Source of the DNA: Comamonas thiooxydans
GTDB lineage: Bacteria; Pseudomonadota; Gammaproteobacteria; Burkholderiales; Burkholderiaceae_C
Assembly: GCF_000964545.1 (NCBI RefSeq)
Contig: NZ_BBVD01000009.1
Span: forward strand, 243,531-307,530
Reading direction: 5' to 3'
DNA length: 64,000 nucleotides
Made by a program: the position numbers and the translations under genes. The notes beneath the pieces are model-generated. The model was not told the origin of the DNA, did not search any database, and saw only the letters and a list, made by a program, of their open reading frames with translations. The stretch's first letter is position 1. Each line of letters opens with the position of its first letter. This document shows positions 1-7,580 of the stretch, piece by piece.

Positions 1-936
1 AATGAAAATTTCCTGTGTTTCATTGCGCTGCTGGTATTCGTAATCGCTCAGCTCTTCAAAGCGCGCAATACGGGCCTTGGACTTGGCCTGACGCCCCTTG
101 GCGTTCTGGCGTACCCACTCCAGTTCCTTCTTCAGGGCCTTGGCACGGGCTTCTTCGCCCTTTTGCTCGGCTTCCAGGCGGTTGCCCTTCTGGATCAGCC
201 AGTCGGAGTAGTTGCCCTTGTAAGGAATGCCGTGTCCACGGTCCAGTTCCAGAATCCATTCGGCCGCGTTGTCGAGGAAGTAGCGGTCGTGGGTAATGGC
301 CACCACGGTGCCGGAGAAGCGATGCAGGAACTGCTCCAGCCAGTCCACGGACTCGGCATCCAAGTGGTTGGTCGGCTCGTCCAGCAGCAGCATGTCAGGC
401 TTGGACAGCAGCAGCTTGCACAGGGCAACGCGGCGCTTTTCGCCACCGGAGAGCTGCCCCACGATAGCGTCCCATGCCGGCAGGCGCAGTGCATCCGCAG
501 CGATTTCCAGCTGATGCTCGGAGTCCGTTCCCGCAGCAGCGATGATGGCTTCCAGCTCACCTTGCTCGGCAGCCAGGGCGTCAAAGTCCGCATCTTCTTC
601 TGCGTAAGCGGCGTACACCTCTTCCAGACGAGCCTTGGCATTGTTCACCTCGGCCATGGCTTCTTCCACAGCCTGGCGCACGGTGTGTTCGGGATTGAGC
701 TGAGGCTCCTGGGGCAGGTAGCCGATGGACAGGCCCTGCATGGGGATGGCTTCGCCTTCATACTCCTTGTCCACACCGGCCATGATCTTCAACAGCGAAG
801 ACTTGCCCGAGCCGTTCAGACCCAGCACGCCGATCTTGGCGCCGGGGAAGAAACTCAGGGAAATGCCTTTCAAGATCTGGCGCTTGGGCGGCACCGTCTT
901 GGTCAGCTGATTCATCGAAAAAACGTATTGAGCCAT
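1..936 (-). CDS. ettA: Energy-dependent translational throttle protein EttA (5' part, runs off window)
   Basis: ABC-F family ATPase that binds the ribosomal E site and gates the first step of elongation according to ATP/ADP ratio (family knowledge). The first 312 codons are in the window. They start at ATG 936 with MAQYVFSMNQLTK, followed by the first ATPase domain: Walker A GLNGSGKSS, signature LSGGEKRRVAL, Walker B LLLLDEPTNHLD, and the H-loop ITHDR. The inter-domain arm region (KGEEARAKALKKELEWVRQ) and its SKARIARFEEL segment follow. The second ATPase domain lies beyond base 1; the usual length is about 555 residues. It is divergent from rhlE. Very secure; only the 3' end is missing. Confidence 0.97.
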   Translation of the reverse strand, partial: MAQYVFSMNQLTKTVPPKRQILKGISLSFFPGAKIGVLGLNGSGKSSLLKIMAGVDKEYEGEAIPMQGLSIGYLPQEPQLNPEHTVRQAVEEAMAEVNNAKARLEEVYAAYAEEDADFDALAAEQGELEAIIAAAGTDSEHQLEIAADALRLPAWDAIVGQLSGGEKRRVALCKLLLSKPDMLLLDEPTNHLDAESVDWLEQFLHRFSGTVVAITHDRYFLDNAAEWILELDRGHGIPYKGNYSDWLIQKGNRLEAEQKGEEARAKALKKELEWVRQNAKGRQAKSKARIARFEELSDYEYQQRNETQEIFI

Positions 937-1137
937 GTCCGAATTGCTTTGAGTTACTTGGATTTATGCAAAAAAGTGTGCCGCTTTACACGGCAATCAA
1001 ACCATGATTATCAGTGCATGCGACAATACCCCTCGCAACAGGCGTCCAGTTGCCTGCTGCAGCAGCACTTCAGCTGGGGACAAAGGAAGCGTTTCCAAGC
1101 TCCCAACACGCAAACTATATCTGCCTACAACTGGCCA

Positions 1138-1154
1138 GGCACCCCACGGGTGCC
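1138..1154 (+). promoter_or_regulatory. GC-rich hairpin in the rhlE leader
   Basis: A perfect 7-bp stem (GGCACCC/GGGTGCC) with a 3-nt CAC loop lies about 47 nt before the helicase ATG at 1201. There is no T-tract, so it is not a standard terminator. A role in leader-mediated control of the RNA helicase is inference. The rest of 937-1200 contains a weaker GCCG..CGGC hairpin and no gene. Confidence 0.4.
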
Positions 1155-1200
1155 ATGACAGGCTGATACCCCGCGCCCAGGATTGGCGCAATTGATCACA

Positions 1201-3015
1201 ATGACATTTGAAGAACTGAATCTGGCACCCGCCATTCTGAAGGCCGTACAAGAACAGGGTTATGAAAACCCGACTCCCATTCAGGCACAGGCCATTCCTC
1301 TGGTTCTCGCCGGGCACGATCTGCTGGCCGGCGCCCAGACCGGTACCGGCAAGACTGCCGCCTTCACGCTGCCCATGTTGCAGCGCCTGGCAAGCGGCAC
1401 AGCGCCCAAGAACAAGTTTGGCGGCAAGGGCATCCGCACTCTGGTGCTGACCCCTACCCGCGAACTGGCGGCCCAGGTGGAAGAAAACCTGCGTAGCTAC
1501 GCCAAATATCTGGACATTACCTCCACCGTGATTTTTGGCGGTGTCGGCATGAAGCCGCAGATCGCACGCATCGAAAAAGGCGTTGACGTTCTGGTTGCCA
1601 CGCCAGGCCGTCTGCTGGACCTGGCTGGTCAGGGCTTCATGGACCTGTCCACCGTCGAGATGCTGATCCTGGACGAGGCCGACCGCATGCTGGACATGGG
1701 CTTCATCCATGACGTCAAGAAGGTTCTGGCTCTTGTGCCCAAGGACAAGCAAAGCCTGCTGTTCTCTGCCACCTTCAGCGATGAAATTCGCGAGCTGGCC
1801 AATGGTCTGCTGCGCAACCCCCAATCCATCCAGGTCACGCCGCGCAACACCACCGTGCAGCGTATCAAGCAGGTCATCCACCCCGTGGGGCGCGGCAAGA
1901 AAAAGCAGGTGCTGCTGCACATCATCCAGGAAAACAACTGGAGTCAGGTGCTGGTGTTCACCCGCACCAAGTTTGGCGCCAACAATGTGGCCGAGTACCT
2001 GACCAAGAACGGCGTTTCCGCCATGGCCTTGCACGGCAACAAGAGCCAGAGCGCCCGTACCCAGGCCTTGGAAGGCTTCAAGACAGGCGAACTGCGCGCG
2101 CTGGTGGCAACCGATATCGCGGCACGCGGCATCGACATTGATGAACTGCCCAACGTGGTGAACTACGAGATCCCCAATATCTCGGAAGACTATGTACACC
2201 GTATCGGCCGTACCGGCCGTGCCGGCCGCGAAGGCAACGCAGTCAGCCTGGTCTGCATGGACGAAGAAGGCTTCATGATGGATATCGAGCGCTTTACCAA
2301 GCAGGAGATTCCGGTACAGCCCATCGAAGGTTTTGGTCCTGAAGAAGGCGAGATCGCCGAGCCCATCGCCATGGGCCGACAGACCCTGTGGGGTGGCGCT
2401 GGCAAGCCTCCCAGCCGCGATGTAATGCAGGCAGCTGCCAAGGCAGCCCGCCAGGAAATGATGGAGCGTATCCGCTCCAACAAGACTCCCAATGGCAGCC
2501 GCGGTGGTCGCCGTCCTGCTGCAGATGCCCAGCAAGGCGAAGCAGAAGGTGAAGCACAGCAACGCCCCGCACGCCAGCACAAGCCTCGCAGCAACAGCCG
2601 CGTCAACAGCCAGCGCGGCCAGGGTCAGCAAGCGGTGGAACGTGGCGAACGCAACTCCGATCGCAGCAACTCGTTTGGCCAAAGCGACCGCGCTCCGCGC
2701 CCCCAAGGCAATAGCGATCAACAGCGAGCCCCCAAACGCGGCGGCGCCCGCCAGTTCGGTGATCGTGAGCGCGGCAACCGCTACGACGACCAGCCCCCCC
2801 GTGCCGATGCGCACCTGGGTACGCAACAAGGCCACGCCCGCCACAACGGCGCGCGCGGCGGCAACGCTGGTGGCCAGCCAGATCCAATGCGCACCAGCGT
2901 GGACAGCATGGCTGACCGTGGTCGCCGTGGCGGCTTTGGCGGTGGTCGTGGTGGCTTTGGCGGAGGCAATCGCGGTGGCAACCGTGGAGGCTTTGGCGGC
3001 GGTTACGGCCGTTAA
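1201..3015 (+). CDS. rhlE: RhlE-type DEAD-box ATP-dependent RNA helicase
   Basis: Unwinds short RNA duplexes during ribosome assembly and RNA decay, typically at low temperature (family role). The core carries motif Q (PTPIQAQAIP), motif I AQTGTGKT, Ia PTREL, Ib TPGR, II DEAD, III SAT, V VATDIAARGID and VI HRIGRTGR over about residues 1-380. A long basic Arg/Gly/Asn/Gln-rich tail follows, ending in FGGG and GGNRGG repeats typical of beta-proteobacterial RhlE. ATG 1201 (MTFEELNLAP) is chosen because family members begin at this point. An in-frame TTG at 1183 directly follows an AGGA and would add six residues. A strong terminator follows. The open frame on the opposite strand is a GC-bias shadow. 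Confidence 0.95.
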   Translation: MTFEELNLAPAILKAVQEQGYENPTPIQAQAIPLVLAGHDLLAGAQTGTGKTAAFTLPMLQRLASGTAPKNKFGGKGIRTLVLTPTRELAAQVEENLRSYAKYLDITSTVIFGGVGMKPQIARIEKGVDVLVATPGRLLDLAGQGFMDLSTVEMLILDEADRMLDMGFIHDVKKVLALVPKDKQSLLFSATFSDEIRELANGLLRNPQSIQVTPRNTTVQRIKQVIHPVGRGKKKQVLLHIIQENNWSQVLVFTRTKFGANNVAEYLTKNGVSAMALHGNKSQSARTQALEGFKTGELRALVATDIAARGIDIDELPNVVNYEIPNISEDYVHRIGRTGRAGREGNAVSLVCMDEEGFMMDIERFTKQEIPVQPIEGFGPEEGEIAEPIAMGRQTLWGGAGKPPSRDVMQAAAKAARQEMMERIRSNKTPNGSRGGRRPAADAQQGEAEGEAQQRPARQHKPRSNSRVNSQRGQGQQAVERGERNSDRSNSFGQSDRAPRPQGNSDQQRAPKRGGARQFGDRERGNRYDDQPPRADAHLGTQQGHARHNGARGGNAGGQPDPMRTSVDSMADRGRRGGFGGGRGGFGGGNRGGNRGGFGGGYGR

Positions 3016-3066
3016 TCCACGGCGTCTATGGCTGAAGGTGTGAAATCACCTTCAACCCAACCTCCT

Positions 3067-3107
3067 GAAGGGCTGCAATCTCCAATATTGCAGCCCTTCT
3101 GTTTTTT
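3067..3107 (+). terminator. Rho-independent terminator after rhlE
   Basis: A 13-bp perfect stem, GAAGGGCTGCAAT/ATTGCAGCCCTTC, has a 7-nt loop and is followed by TGTTTTTT. It lies 52 nt after the rhlE stop. Confidence 0.93.
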
Positions 3108-3228
3108 CCAGCTGCAGCATCGCTGCGCGCTGACAGCCGACAGCAAGCCAGCCGACCTAATATGGGTTCCAGATGTGCGAAGCTCGAGCTTTCGCTCTTG
3201 GCATGTTCTTTTTATCTGCGTTGAACTT

Positions 3229-4959
3229 ATGACATTTCTTACCAAGCCTGTTTTCTCTCATGCCAAGCGCACGCAGTCCGTCTGGACCCAAAGCATGCTC
3301 AAGCTGACGACAGTGGGCTCGGCAGTGCTGTTGACGGCCTGTGCCAATGTGCAGCTGCCGCCCTGGACTGGCATGTCAGGCCCGGCACCGGCCCCTTCCG
3401 CAGCAAGTTCTCCTGCCGCCCCTTCGGTGATCAGCCAAGCGGTTGCCCCTACGCCACAGCTGACAGCCCTGCCCTATAACCCGGCCATCGAGTCTCGCTT
3501 TACCGACCCCACCACTCTTTATGACACACCGGGTCTGGGTAGCGGGCGACAACAGTTCAGCACGCAGACAGAAATTTCTGCATGGCTGCAATCAATGAGC
3601 AGCAAGGCCGGTAACGGCTCGCAACTGTCCACCGTCACTATCGGCACCTCTCAAAGAGGGCTGCCGATTCAAGCACTTATTGCGACTCAGGGCCAAAGCA
3701 CCCAGGCAACAGCCATCAACAGCAGCGGCAAACCCACCGTGCTTTTGGTCGGCGGCCAGCGTGGCGACGAACCCGCCAGCACTGAGGCCCTGCTGGTCGT
3801 CGCACGCGAACTGAGCCAGGGCGGCCTGCTGGCGCCTTTGCTGCAGCAGACCAACATCATCATCGTACCCCGGGCCAATCCTGATGCGGCAGGCACGGCC
3901 AGCCACGTCACAGCAGATGGCACAGACCTCGTTCACGATCATTTGCTGCTGAGCACTCCGGAAGCACAGGCCCTCGCCCGCCTGACCCGTAACTACCGGC
4001 CTGCAGCTGTGATTGATCTACGTGAATTTGCAGCAGCTGGCACGTTGCTGCAGAAATTTCAGGCCGTGCAGCGCTACGACGTACTGCTGCAACCCGCTGC
4101 CACGGCCAATGCACACGAATTTGTCAACAAGGCAGCGCGAGAGTGGTTCAGTCAACCCATACGCAACGCTCTCAAGCAGGCAGAGCTCAGCAATGAATGG
4201 TTTTTTCAGCCCAGCGCTCAGCCTGAGGACAAATCAATGTCCATGGCCGGTTTGACTGCCGACACTCTTGCCAACACCAGCAGTCTCAAAAACTCTGTCG
4301 CTCTGCTGATAGCCAGCCGCGGCTCCGATCTGGGGCGCCTGCACATTCAGCGCCGCGTGCACAGCCTGGTCACTGCGGCAACTGCAGCACTGCGAGCCAC
4401 AGCCGAGAAATCAAAAAACCTGAAGCAGGTCGAATCCTTTGTGTCCCGCGACATTTCCGCTCTCGCTTGCCGCAACACCCTGACCATCCAGGCCAAACAA
4501 ACACCTGAGCAGCGCACCATCCGCATGCTGCAGGCCGAATCCGGCCAGGAAATCGAAGCCCGTGTGGACTGGAATTCATCGCTGAACATAAAGCCCGAAC
4601 AAAGCCGTCCCCGCCCATGCGGTTACTGGCTGTCAGCTGACTCAGGGCGAGCCGTCGACCGTTTGCGCCTGCAGGGGGTGCAAGTCATGCAGATTGCAGA
4701 ATCTGGTCAGATGCTGGCAGAAAACTACACCCCATCCCGTACCAGCAGCAACACCCCTGTGCTGACGCGTGGCGCCATTGAAGCGCCAATGGGCAGCTAC
4801 TACATCACTCTCAACCAGGCAAAAGCGCATTTGGCGACTGCAGCCCTCGAGCCTGACACACCTTTCAGCTATGTAAGCAAAAGCCTGATTACTGCCCTCA
4901 CGGACATTGCACGCGTCGTCGCCGCACCATCGGTCGTTTTTGAAGAAGAAATGGAATGA
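3229..4959 (+). CDS. M14 carboxypeptidase-like lipoprotein with replaced catalytic residues
   Basis: Zinc-carboxypeptidase (M14) fold with a lipoprotein signal: the lipobox LTAC puts the lipidated Cys at residue 38 from ATG 3229, or at residue 16 if ATG 3295 (MLKLTTVGS) is the real start. A Pro/Ala/Ser-rich linker precedes the M14-like domain (about residues 130-400). Active M14 enzymes need HxxE, a second His in a DxHE-type strand, and a Glu in an LxExRG-type strand. Here these read GGQRGDE (R178, E181), VIDLREF (R265) and LLIASRG (A362), so both zinc histidines and the catalytic Glu are replaced. It is probably a non-enzymatic periplasmic or outer-membrane protein. No convincing Shine-Dalgarno decides between the starts. 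Confidence 0.8.
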   Translation: MTFLTKPVFSHAKRTQSVWTQSMLKLTTVGSAVLLTACANVQLPPWTGMSGPAPAPSAASSPAAPSVISQAVAPTPQLTALPYNPAIESRFTDPTTLYDTPGLGSGRQQFSTQTEISAWLQSMSSKAGNGSQLSTVTIGTSQRGLPIQALIATQGQSTQATAINSSGKPTVLLVGGQRGDEPASTEALLVVARELSQGGLLAPLLQQTNIIIVPRANPDAAGTASHVTADGTDLVHDHLLLSTPEAQALARLTRNYRPAAVIDLREFAAAGTLLQKFQAVQRYDVLLQPAATANAHEFVNKAAREWFSQPIRNALKQAELSNEWFFQPSAQPEDKSMSMAGLTADTLANTSSLKNSVALLIASRGSDLGRLHIQRRVHSLVTAATAALRATAEKSKNLKQVESFVSRDISALACRNTLTIQAKQTPEQRTIRMLQAESGQEIEARVDWNSSLNIKPEQSRPRPCGYWLSADSGRAVDRLRLQGVQVMQIAESGQMLAENYTPSRTSSNTPVLTRGAIEAPMGSYYITLNQAKAHLATAALEPDTPFSYVSKSLITALTDIARVVAAPSVVFEEEME

Positions 4960-5021
4960 AAATATAGAGGCAAGATCGCAGAGTCTTAAATGCACTCTGC
5001 AGCACGGCTGATGCAGAAATC

Positions 5022-5059
5022 AAAAGCCCGTTCATGCAATTGCATGAACGGGCTTTTTC
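5022..5059. terminator. Bidirectional terminator between the M14-like gene and tRNA-Arg
   Basis: A nearly perfect palindrome is centred at 5040/5041 (AAAAGCCCGTTCATGCAAT and its complement), with A-runs on one side and T-runs on the other. It can end the plus-strand lipoprotein transcript and the minus-strand tRNA transcript. Confidence 0.9.
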
Positions 5060-5065
5060 TTCGCT

Positions 5066-5142
5066 TGGCCTGCCCGACAGGGATCGAACCTGTGACCCAC
5101 AGCTTAGAAGGCTGTTGCTCTATCCAACTGAGCTACGGGCAG
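5066..5142 (-). tRNA. tRNA-Arg (anticodon UCU), CCA encoded
   Basis: Read on the minus strand: acceptor stem CTGCCCG/CGGGCAG (7 bp), D-arm GCTCAGTTGGATAGAGC, anticodon arm ACAGC-CTTCTAA-GCTGT with anticodon TCT, T-arm ACAGG-TTCGATC-CCTGT, discriminator G and encoded CCA. It decodes AGA. Such tRNA genes are frequent phage integration sites, and phage remnants begin about 500 bp away. No duplicated tRNA 3' end was found elsewhere in the window. Confidence 0.97.
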
Positions 5143-5188
5143 ATGATTGATTTCACTAGGTTTTTTCGCTCTGGACTCAACCTAGATT

Positions 5189-5204
5189 TGCGGAGCGCTC
5201 CGCA
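5189..5204. repeat. Perfect 16-bp palindrome upstream of umuD remnant
   Basis: TGCGGAGC followed by its exact complement GCTCCGCA lies between tRNA-Arg and the umuD start. It could be an operator, or a cruciform near the recombination scar. No LexA-type CTGT-N8-ACAG site was seen here, although intact umuD genes normally have one. Confidence 0.5.
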
Positions 5205-5240
5205 TCGGTCATTTCTCGTTTGATATGACCGGTCGTTATT

Positions 5241-5600
5241 ATGCCTTGGTTCGGGCCGTCTTCGGCACAACGCGCGGCAGGCATGCATCCACCGCCAAAA
5301 GGGTTCATGAGTGGCATGCCCGTCCAACTGATTGCGTCCCCGGTTACTTTGCCGCTGGCTGATCGCAGCGCACGCGCGGGCTCGCCCGCCAATGACTTCG
5401 CAGGCAAGCAGCTGGATATTACAGACCTGCTGGTCACGCACCCCAAGGCCACGTTTGTGTTGCGCGTGGCCGGCCCGTCCATGCAGGAACACGGCATCGA
5501 TGACGGCGATATCGTCGTGGTGGACAGGGAGTTGCGCGCTCGTGATGGGAGCATCGTCGTGGCGGTTGTCGAGCGCGAGCTCGTTATCAGAGTGCAGCTC
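5241..5600 (+). pseudogene. umuD: umuD-like gene, 3' truncated (SOS mutagenesis protein UmuD)
   Basis: UmuD is cleaved by RecA-stimulated self-proteolysis to UmuD', a subunit of DNA polymerase V. The frame has a UmuD-like N-terminus (MPVQLIASPVTLPLADRSARAGSPAND), with the expected cleavage region before residue 50. It continues with the S24 Ser motif VAGPSM (S80) and DGDIVVVD. Alignment to the family ends near ERELVIR: the catalytic Lys position carries Arg (R117), and the sequence then becomes antisense phage DNA. About 40 C-terminal residues and umuC are missing. The coding frame runs on by chance to 5669. It is probably inactive. Confidence 0.8.
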
Positions 5601-5783
5601 GGGCAGCAGGTCGGCATCGGCGCTGCCCGCCATGGGCTGCCAGTCGCTCAGCACCAGGTCGGTGTGTGATGCGCCCTGGTAGGCAGACATCGCAGCCCCG
5701 CCCTTGAGCGGCGCTGCGCCCAGCGGCGCCGCAAACGACGTGCGGCTGCGGCTTTGGCGGCTTAGTTGGTTCTTGCGGCCCAT
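5600..5783 (-). pseudogene. Lambda-type phage portal protein, N-terminal fragment
   Basis: It starts MGRKNQLSRQSRSRTSF and includes GAAMSAYQGASHTDLVLSDWQP and SADADLLPEL, which resembles the start of lambda gpB-like portals where LLP(D/E)L precedes the conserved domain. The reading frame then crosses into antisense umuD sequence, so the rest is lost. The exact breakpoint lies between about 5590 and 5605. It follows the gpW-like gene with 2 nt spacing, the order seen in lambdoid head operons. This is a remnant of a different phage from the main prophage, whose own portal is P22/podovirus-like. Confidence 0.6.
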
Positions 5784-5785
5784 GC

Positions 5786-6028
5786 TTACACCAGGTAGAT
5801 GGGCTTGCGCACGGCCTGGCCGTTGCGCTGGGCCAGTTCGGCGTTGATATCGTCAATGGCGCGGCGCAGCTGCGTCGTGTCGGCATTGAACTGCACGGAG
5901 CGCGCGCCCACGCCATCGGTGCTGTGGCTGGCCTGAGTGGGGCCGGTCAGGCGCACATCGATGGCGGCCAGATAACTGTCGCGCCGGGCGGTGAGCTGTT
6001 CGGTAGTGAGGTGGCTGTAGAGACCCAT
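5786..6028 (-). CDS. gpW-like head-tail joining protein (phage remnant)
   Basis: An 80-residue protein beginning MGLYSHLTTEQLTARRDSYLAAI, with a middle QFNADTTQLRRAIDDINAELAQRNG. Length and pattern match lambda gpW (helix, beta-hairpin, helix), the head-completion protein placed just before the portal gene. Here the downstream portal is truncated, so this is a two-gene relic and unlikely to have a role. Upstream at 6029-6185 no gene is visible. Confidence 0.7.
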   Translation of the reverse strand: MGLYSHLTTEQLTARRDSYLAAIDVRLTGPTQASHSTDGVGARSVQFNADTTQLRRAIDDINAELAQRNGQAVRKPIYLV

Positions 6029-6185
6029 GCGCCAAGCTTCTCAGCGCAGCGCGGACATTTACAGAGGACAGATGTCACCAAATTATGTCCGCCCCCTTGG
6101 GATCTTATGCAGCAATGCCTTTAACAATCAAATTAATAGCAAAGATAAGATACCCGGCACAGAAAACAATATCTTGAGAGGGAAA

Positions 6186-7073
6186 ATGGACGACTACTAC
6201 AAGCTAGCTGCCGCTTATTTCAAGGAGTTCGAGCCAAGAAGCTCGTTTCCCGGACTCAAGAGCTACCACTGGTATTTATCGATCTTCCTATTCGCACTGT
6301 TTTTCTACTTTGGCTACGAATTTTTCTTCGCTGAAATGCCATCAGCAGACAAGCCGTTTTGGCAGTTCTTGGGAATAGAAGTTGCCTTCCTTTTATCTTG
6401 TGGGCTAATTGCATTCGAACGTTTCAAACTCACTGTGCGAGCGACCAGCGAAGACAGTGATCTAAGGCCGATTGAGCGCCTGACCATGTCCAAAAGATCA
6501 AGGCTAGAGGCCCTACTTGAAAGGCCCGCGTGGAAGTTCATGGCAACAGCCAAAGAAATCATTGAACTTCGGGCCCTGGAAAAAGCCTGCCGCTCGACCT
6601 CTGACAAAGACTTTGACGAGCTATTTCCCAAAATCTACGACCCTGAATCCAAAGCGCGGCTGCTGACACTCATGACCGCGTTGATTGGCCTGGTTATCGC
6701 CTTTCTTGGCAAGAGTGAAGCCTTGAACTTCATGGAGACGATGGGTGATGAAGGAACATGGGCTTTTTTGAAGGCATTGGCACAGCTAGCCGTCGTGACA
6801 TTCGTTGCGTGCGTTGTCGCGTATCAGGTTTTGCGCCAAATCTATGAGCTGGTCCTGTACCTCTTTTCGTCCCTATTCCCTGTACTGCACAACCGGCAAG
6901 TGACACTGGATTACTTGCTACGCGATCTCATCCAGCTCCATCGTGCAGAGCCCCCGGTTCTGCCTTCAACAGAAGCACCACACAAAGCCAACACCGTTTC
7001 AGCCCGCCACATGCCCTTTGCGCCGTCCGTACCTACGCGACGAATTTGGACTGCACGCCGTCGACGTGCGTGA
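6186..7073 (+). CDS. Uncharacterised four-helix membrane protein
   Basis: ATG 6186 (MDDYYKLAAAYFKEF) follows a GAGAGGGA Shine-Dalgarno and gives 295 residues; an upstream extension in frame has no ribosome site. Two hydrophobic segments (WYLSIFLFALFFYFGYEFFF and FWQFLGIEVAFLLSCGLIAF) are followed by a charged cytoplasmic-type segment of about 85 residues. Two more segments come next (LLTLMTALIGLVIAFLG and LAQLAVVTFVACVVAYQVL), then a basic tail. Base composition is more AT-rich than the host flank. It lies between a phage relic and hipBA in an accessory strip. No family was recognised. Confidence 0.7.
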   Translation: MDDYYKLAAAYFKEFEPRSSFPGLKSYHWYLSIFLFALFFYFGYEFFFAEMPSADKPFWQFLGIEVAFLLSCGLIAFERFKLTVRATSEDSDLRPIERLTMSKRSRLEALLERPAWKFMATAKEIIELRALEKACRSTSDKDFDELFPKIYDPESKARLLTLMTALIGLVIAFLGKSEALNFMETMGDEGTWAFLKALAQLAVVTFVACVVAYQVLRQIYELVLYLFSSLFPVLHNRQVTLDYLLRDLIQLHRAEPPVLPSTEAPHKANTVSARHMPFAPSVPTRRIWTARRRRA

Positions 7074-7094
7074 ACATGATGTACACACCTTTAA

Positions 7095-7260
7095 AGATGC
7101 AATCGCATCTTTTTATTGCAACTGAGGCTCTGATTCATAAAAATAGATCCGATTGCTTCTTTTTAAGCAAGATCATCTGCTGTAATTTAAAAAAAGATGC
7201 AAAAGCATCTATCAGTAGAAAAATTTGCAAAAGCATGCAAAAATAGATGCGAACCAATCT
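7095..7260. promoter_or_regulatory. Four-site operator array upstream of hipBA, exact 50-bp period
   Basis: Four 16-bp sites start at 7095, 7145, 7195 and 7245: AGATGCAATCGCATCT, AGATCCGATTGCTTCT, AGATGCAAAAGCATCT and AGATGCGAACCAATCT. The first and third are perfect inverted repeats (AGATGC-N4-GCATCT); the second and fourth are degenerate. The spacing is exactly 50 bp each time, and the last site ends 11 nt before the hipB ATG. HipB-type antitoxins bind several palindromes upstream of their own operon, so this is the likely autoregulatory region. A possible -35 TTGCAA lies at 7116-7121 among the sites. Confidence 0.75.
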
Positions 7261-7271
7261 TTTTCTGAACC

Positions 7272-7580
7272 ATGCAACACACCATTCAATCCGTCGCTGA
7301 TTTGGGCCTGGTGCTGCGGGCCGTACGCAAGAGCCAGGGCCTGCGTCTGGATGACTTGGCTGGTAGCGCTGGCGTAGGCCATGTATTTGCCCGCGAAGTG
7401 GAGCATGGCAAGGAAACCGTGCAAATGGGCCGCGTGCTCAAGCTGCTGGAAGAAGCTGGGATCAAGCTCAGCGTTGAAATTCCTTCAGATGCGCTAGAAC
7501 ACCTGCAAGCGCTGCAAGCCACCGGTCTCAAGCCCTTGAAGCCCCGTACAAGCAGCAATAACAAGCAGACCCAGTCATGA
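7272..7580 (+). CDS. hipB: HipB-like antitoxin, XRE-family DNA-binding protein
   Basis: A 102-residue helix-turn-helix protein: DLGLVLRAVRKSQGLRLDDLAGSAGVGHVFAREVEHGKETVQMGRVLKLLEEAGI is a classical XRE domain (about residues 8-65). A polar tail ends KPRTSSNNKQTQS. It neutralises HipA and represses the operon by binding the array just upstream. Its stop overlaps the hipA ATG (ATGA), so the two are translationally coupled, antitoxin first as usual in type II systems. Confidence 0.92.
   Translation: MQHTIQSVADLGLVLRAVRKSQGLRLDDLAGSAGVGHVFAREVEHGKETVQMGRVLKLLEEAGIKLSVEIPSDALEHLQALQATGLKPLKPRTSSNNKQTQS

Noticed and set aside
997..2844. A 615-codon minus-strand open frame opposite rhlE
   Set aside because: It lies wholly antisense to a clear DEAD-box helicase and has the composition of a GC-bias shadow with no motif.
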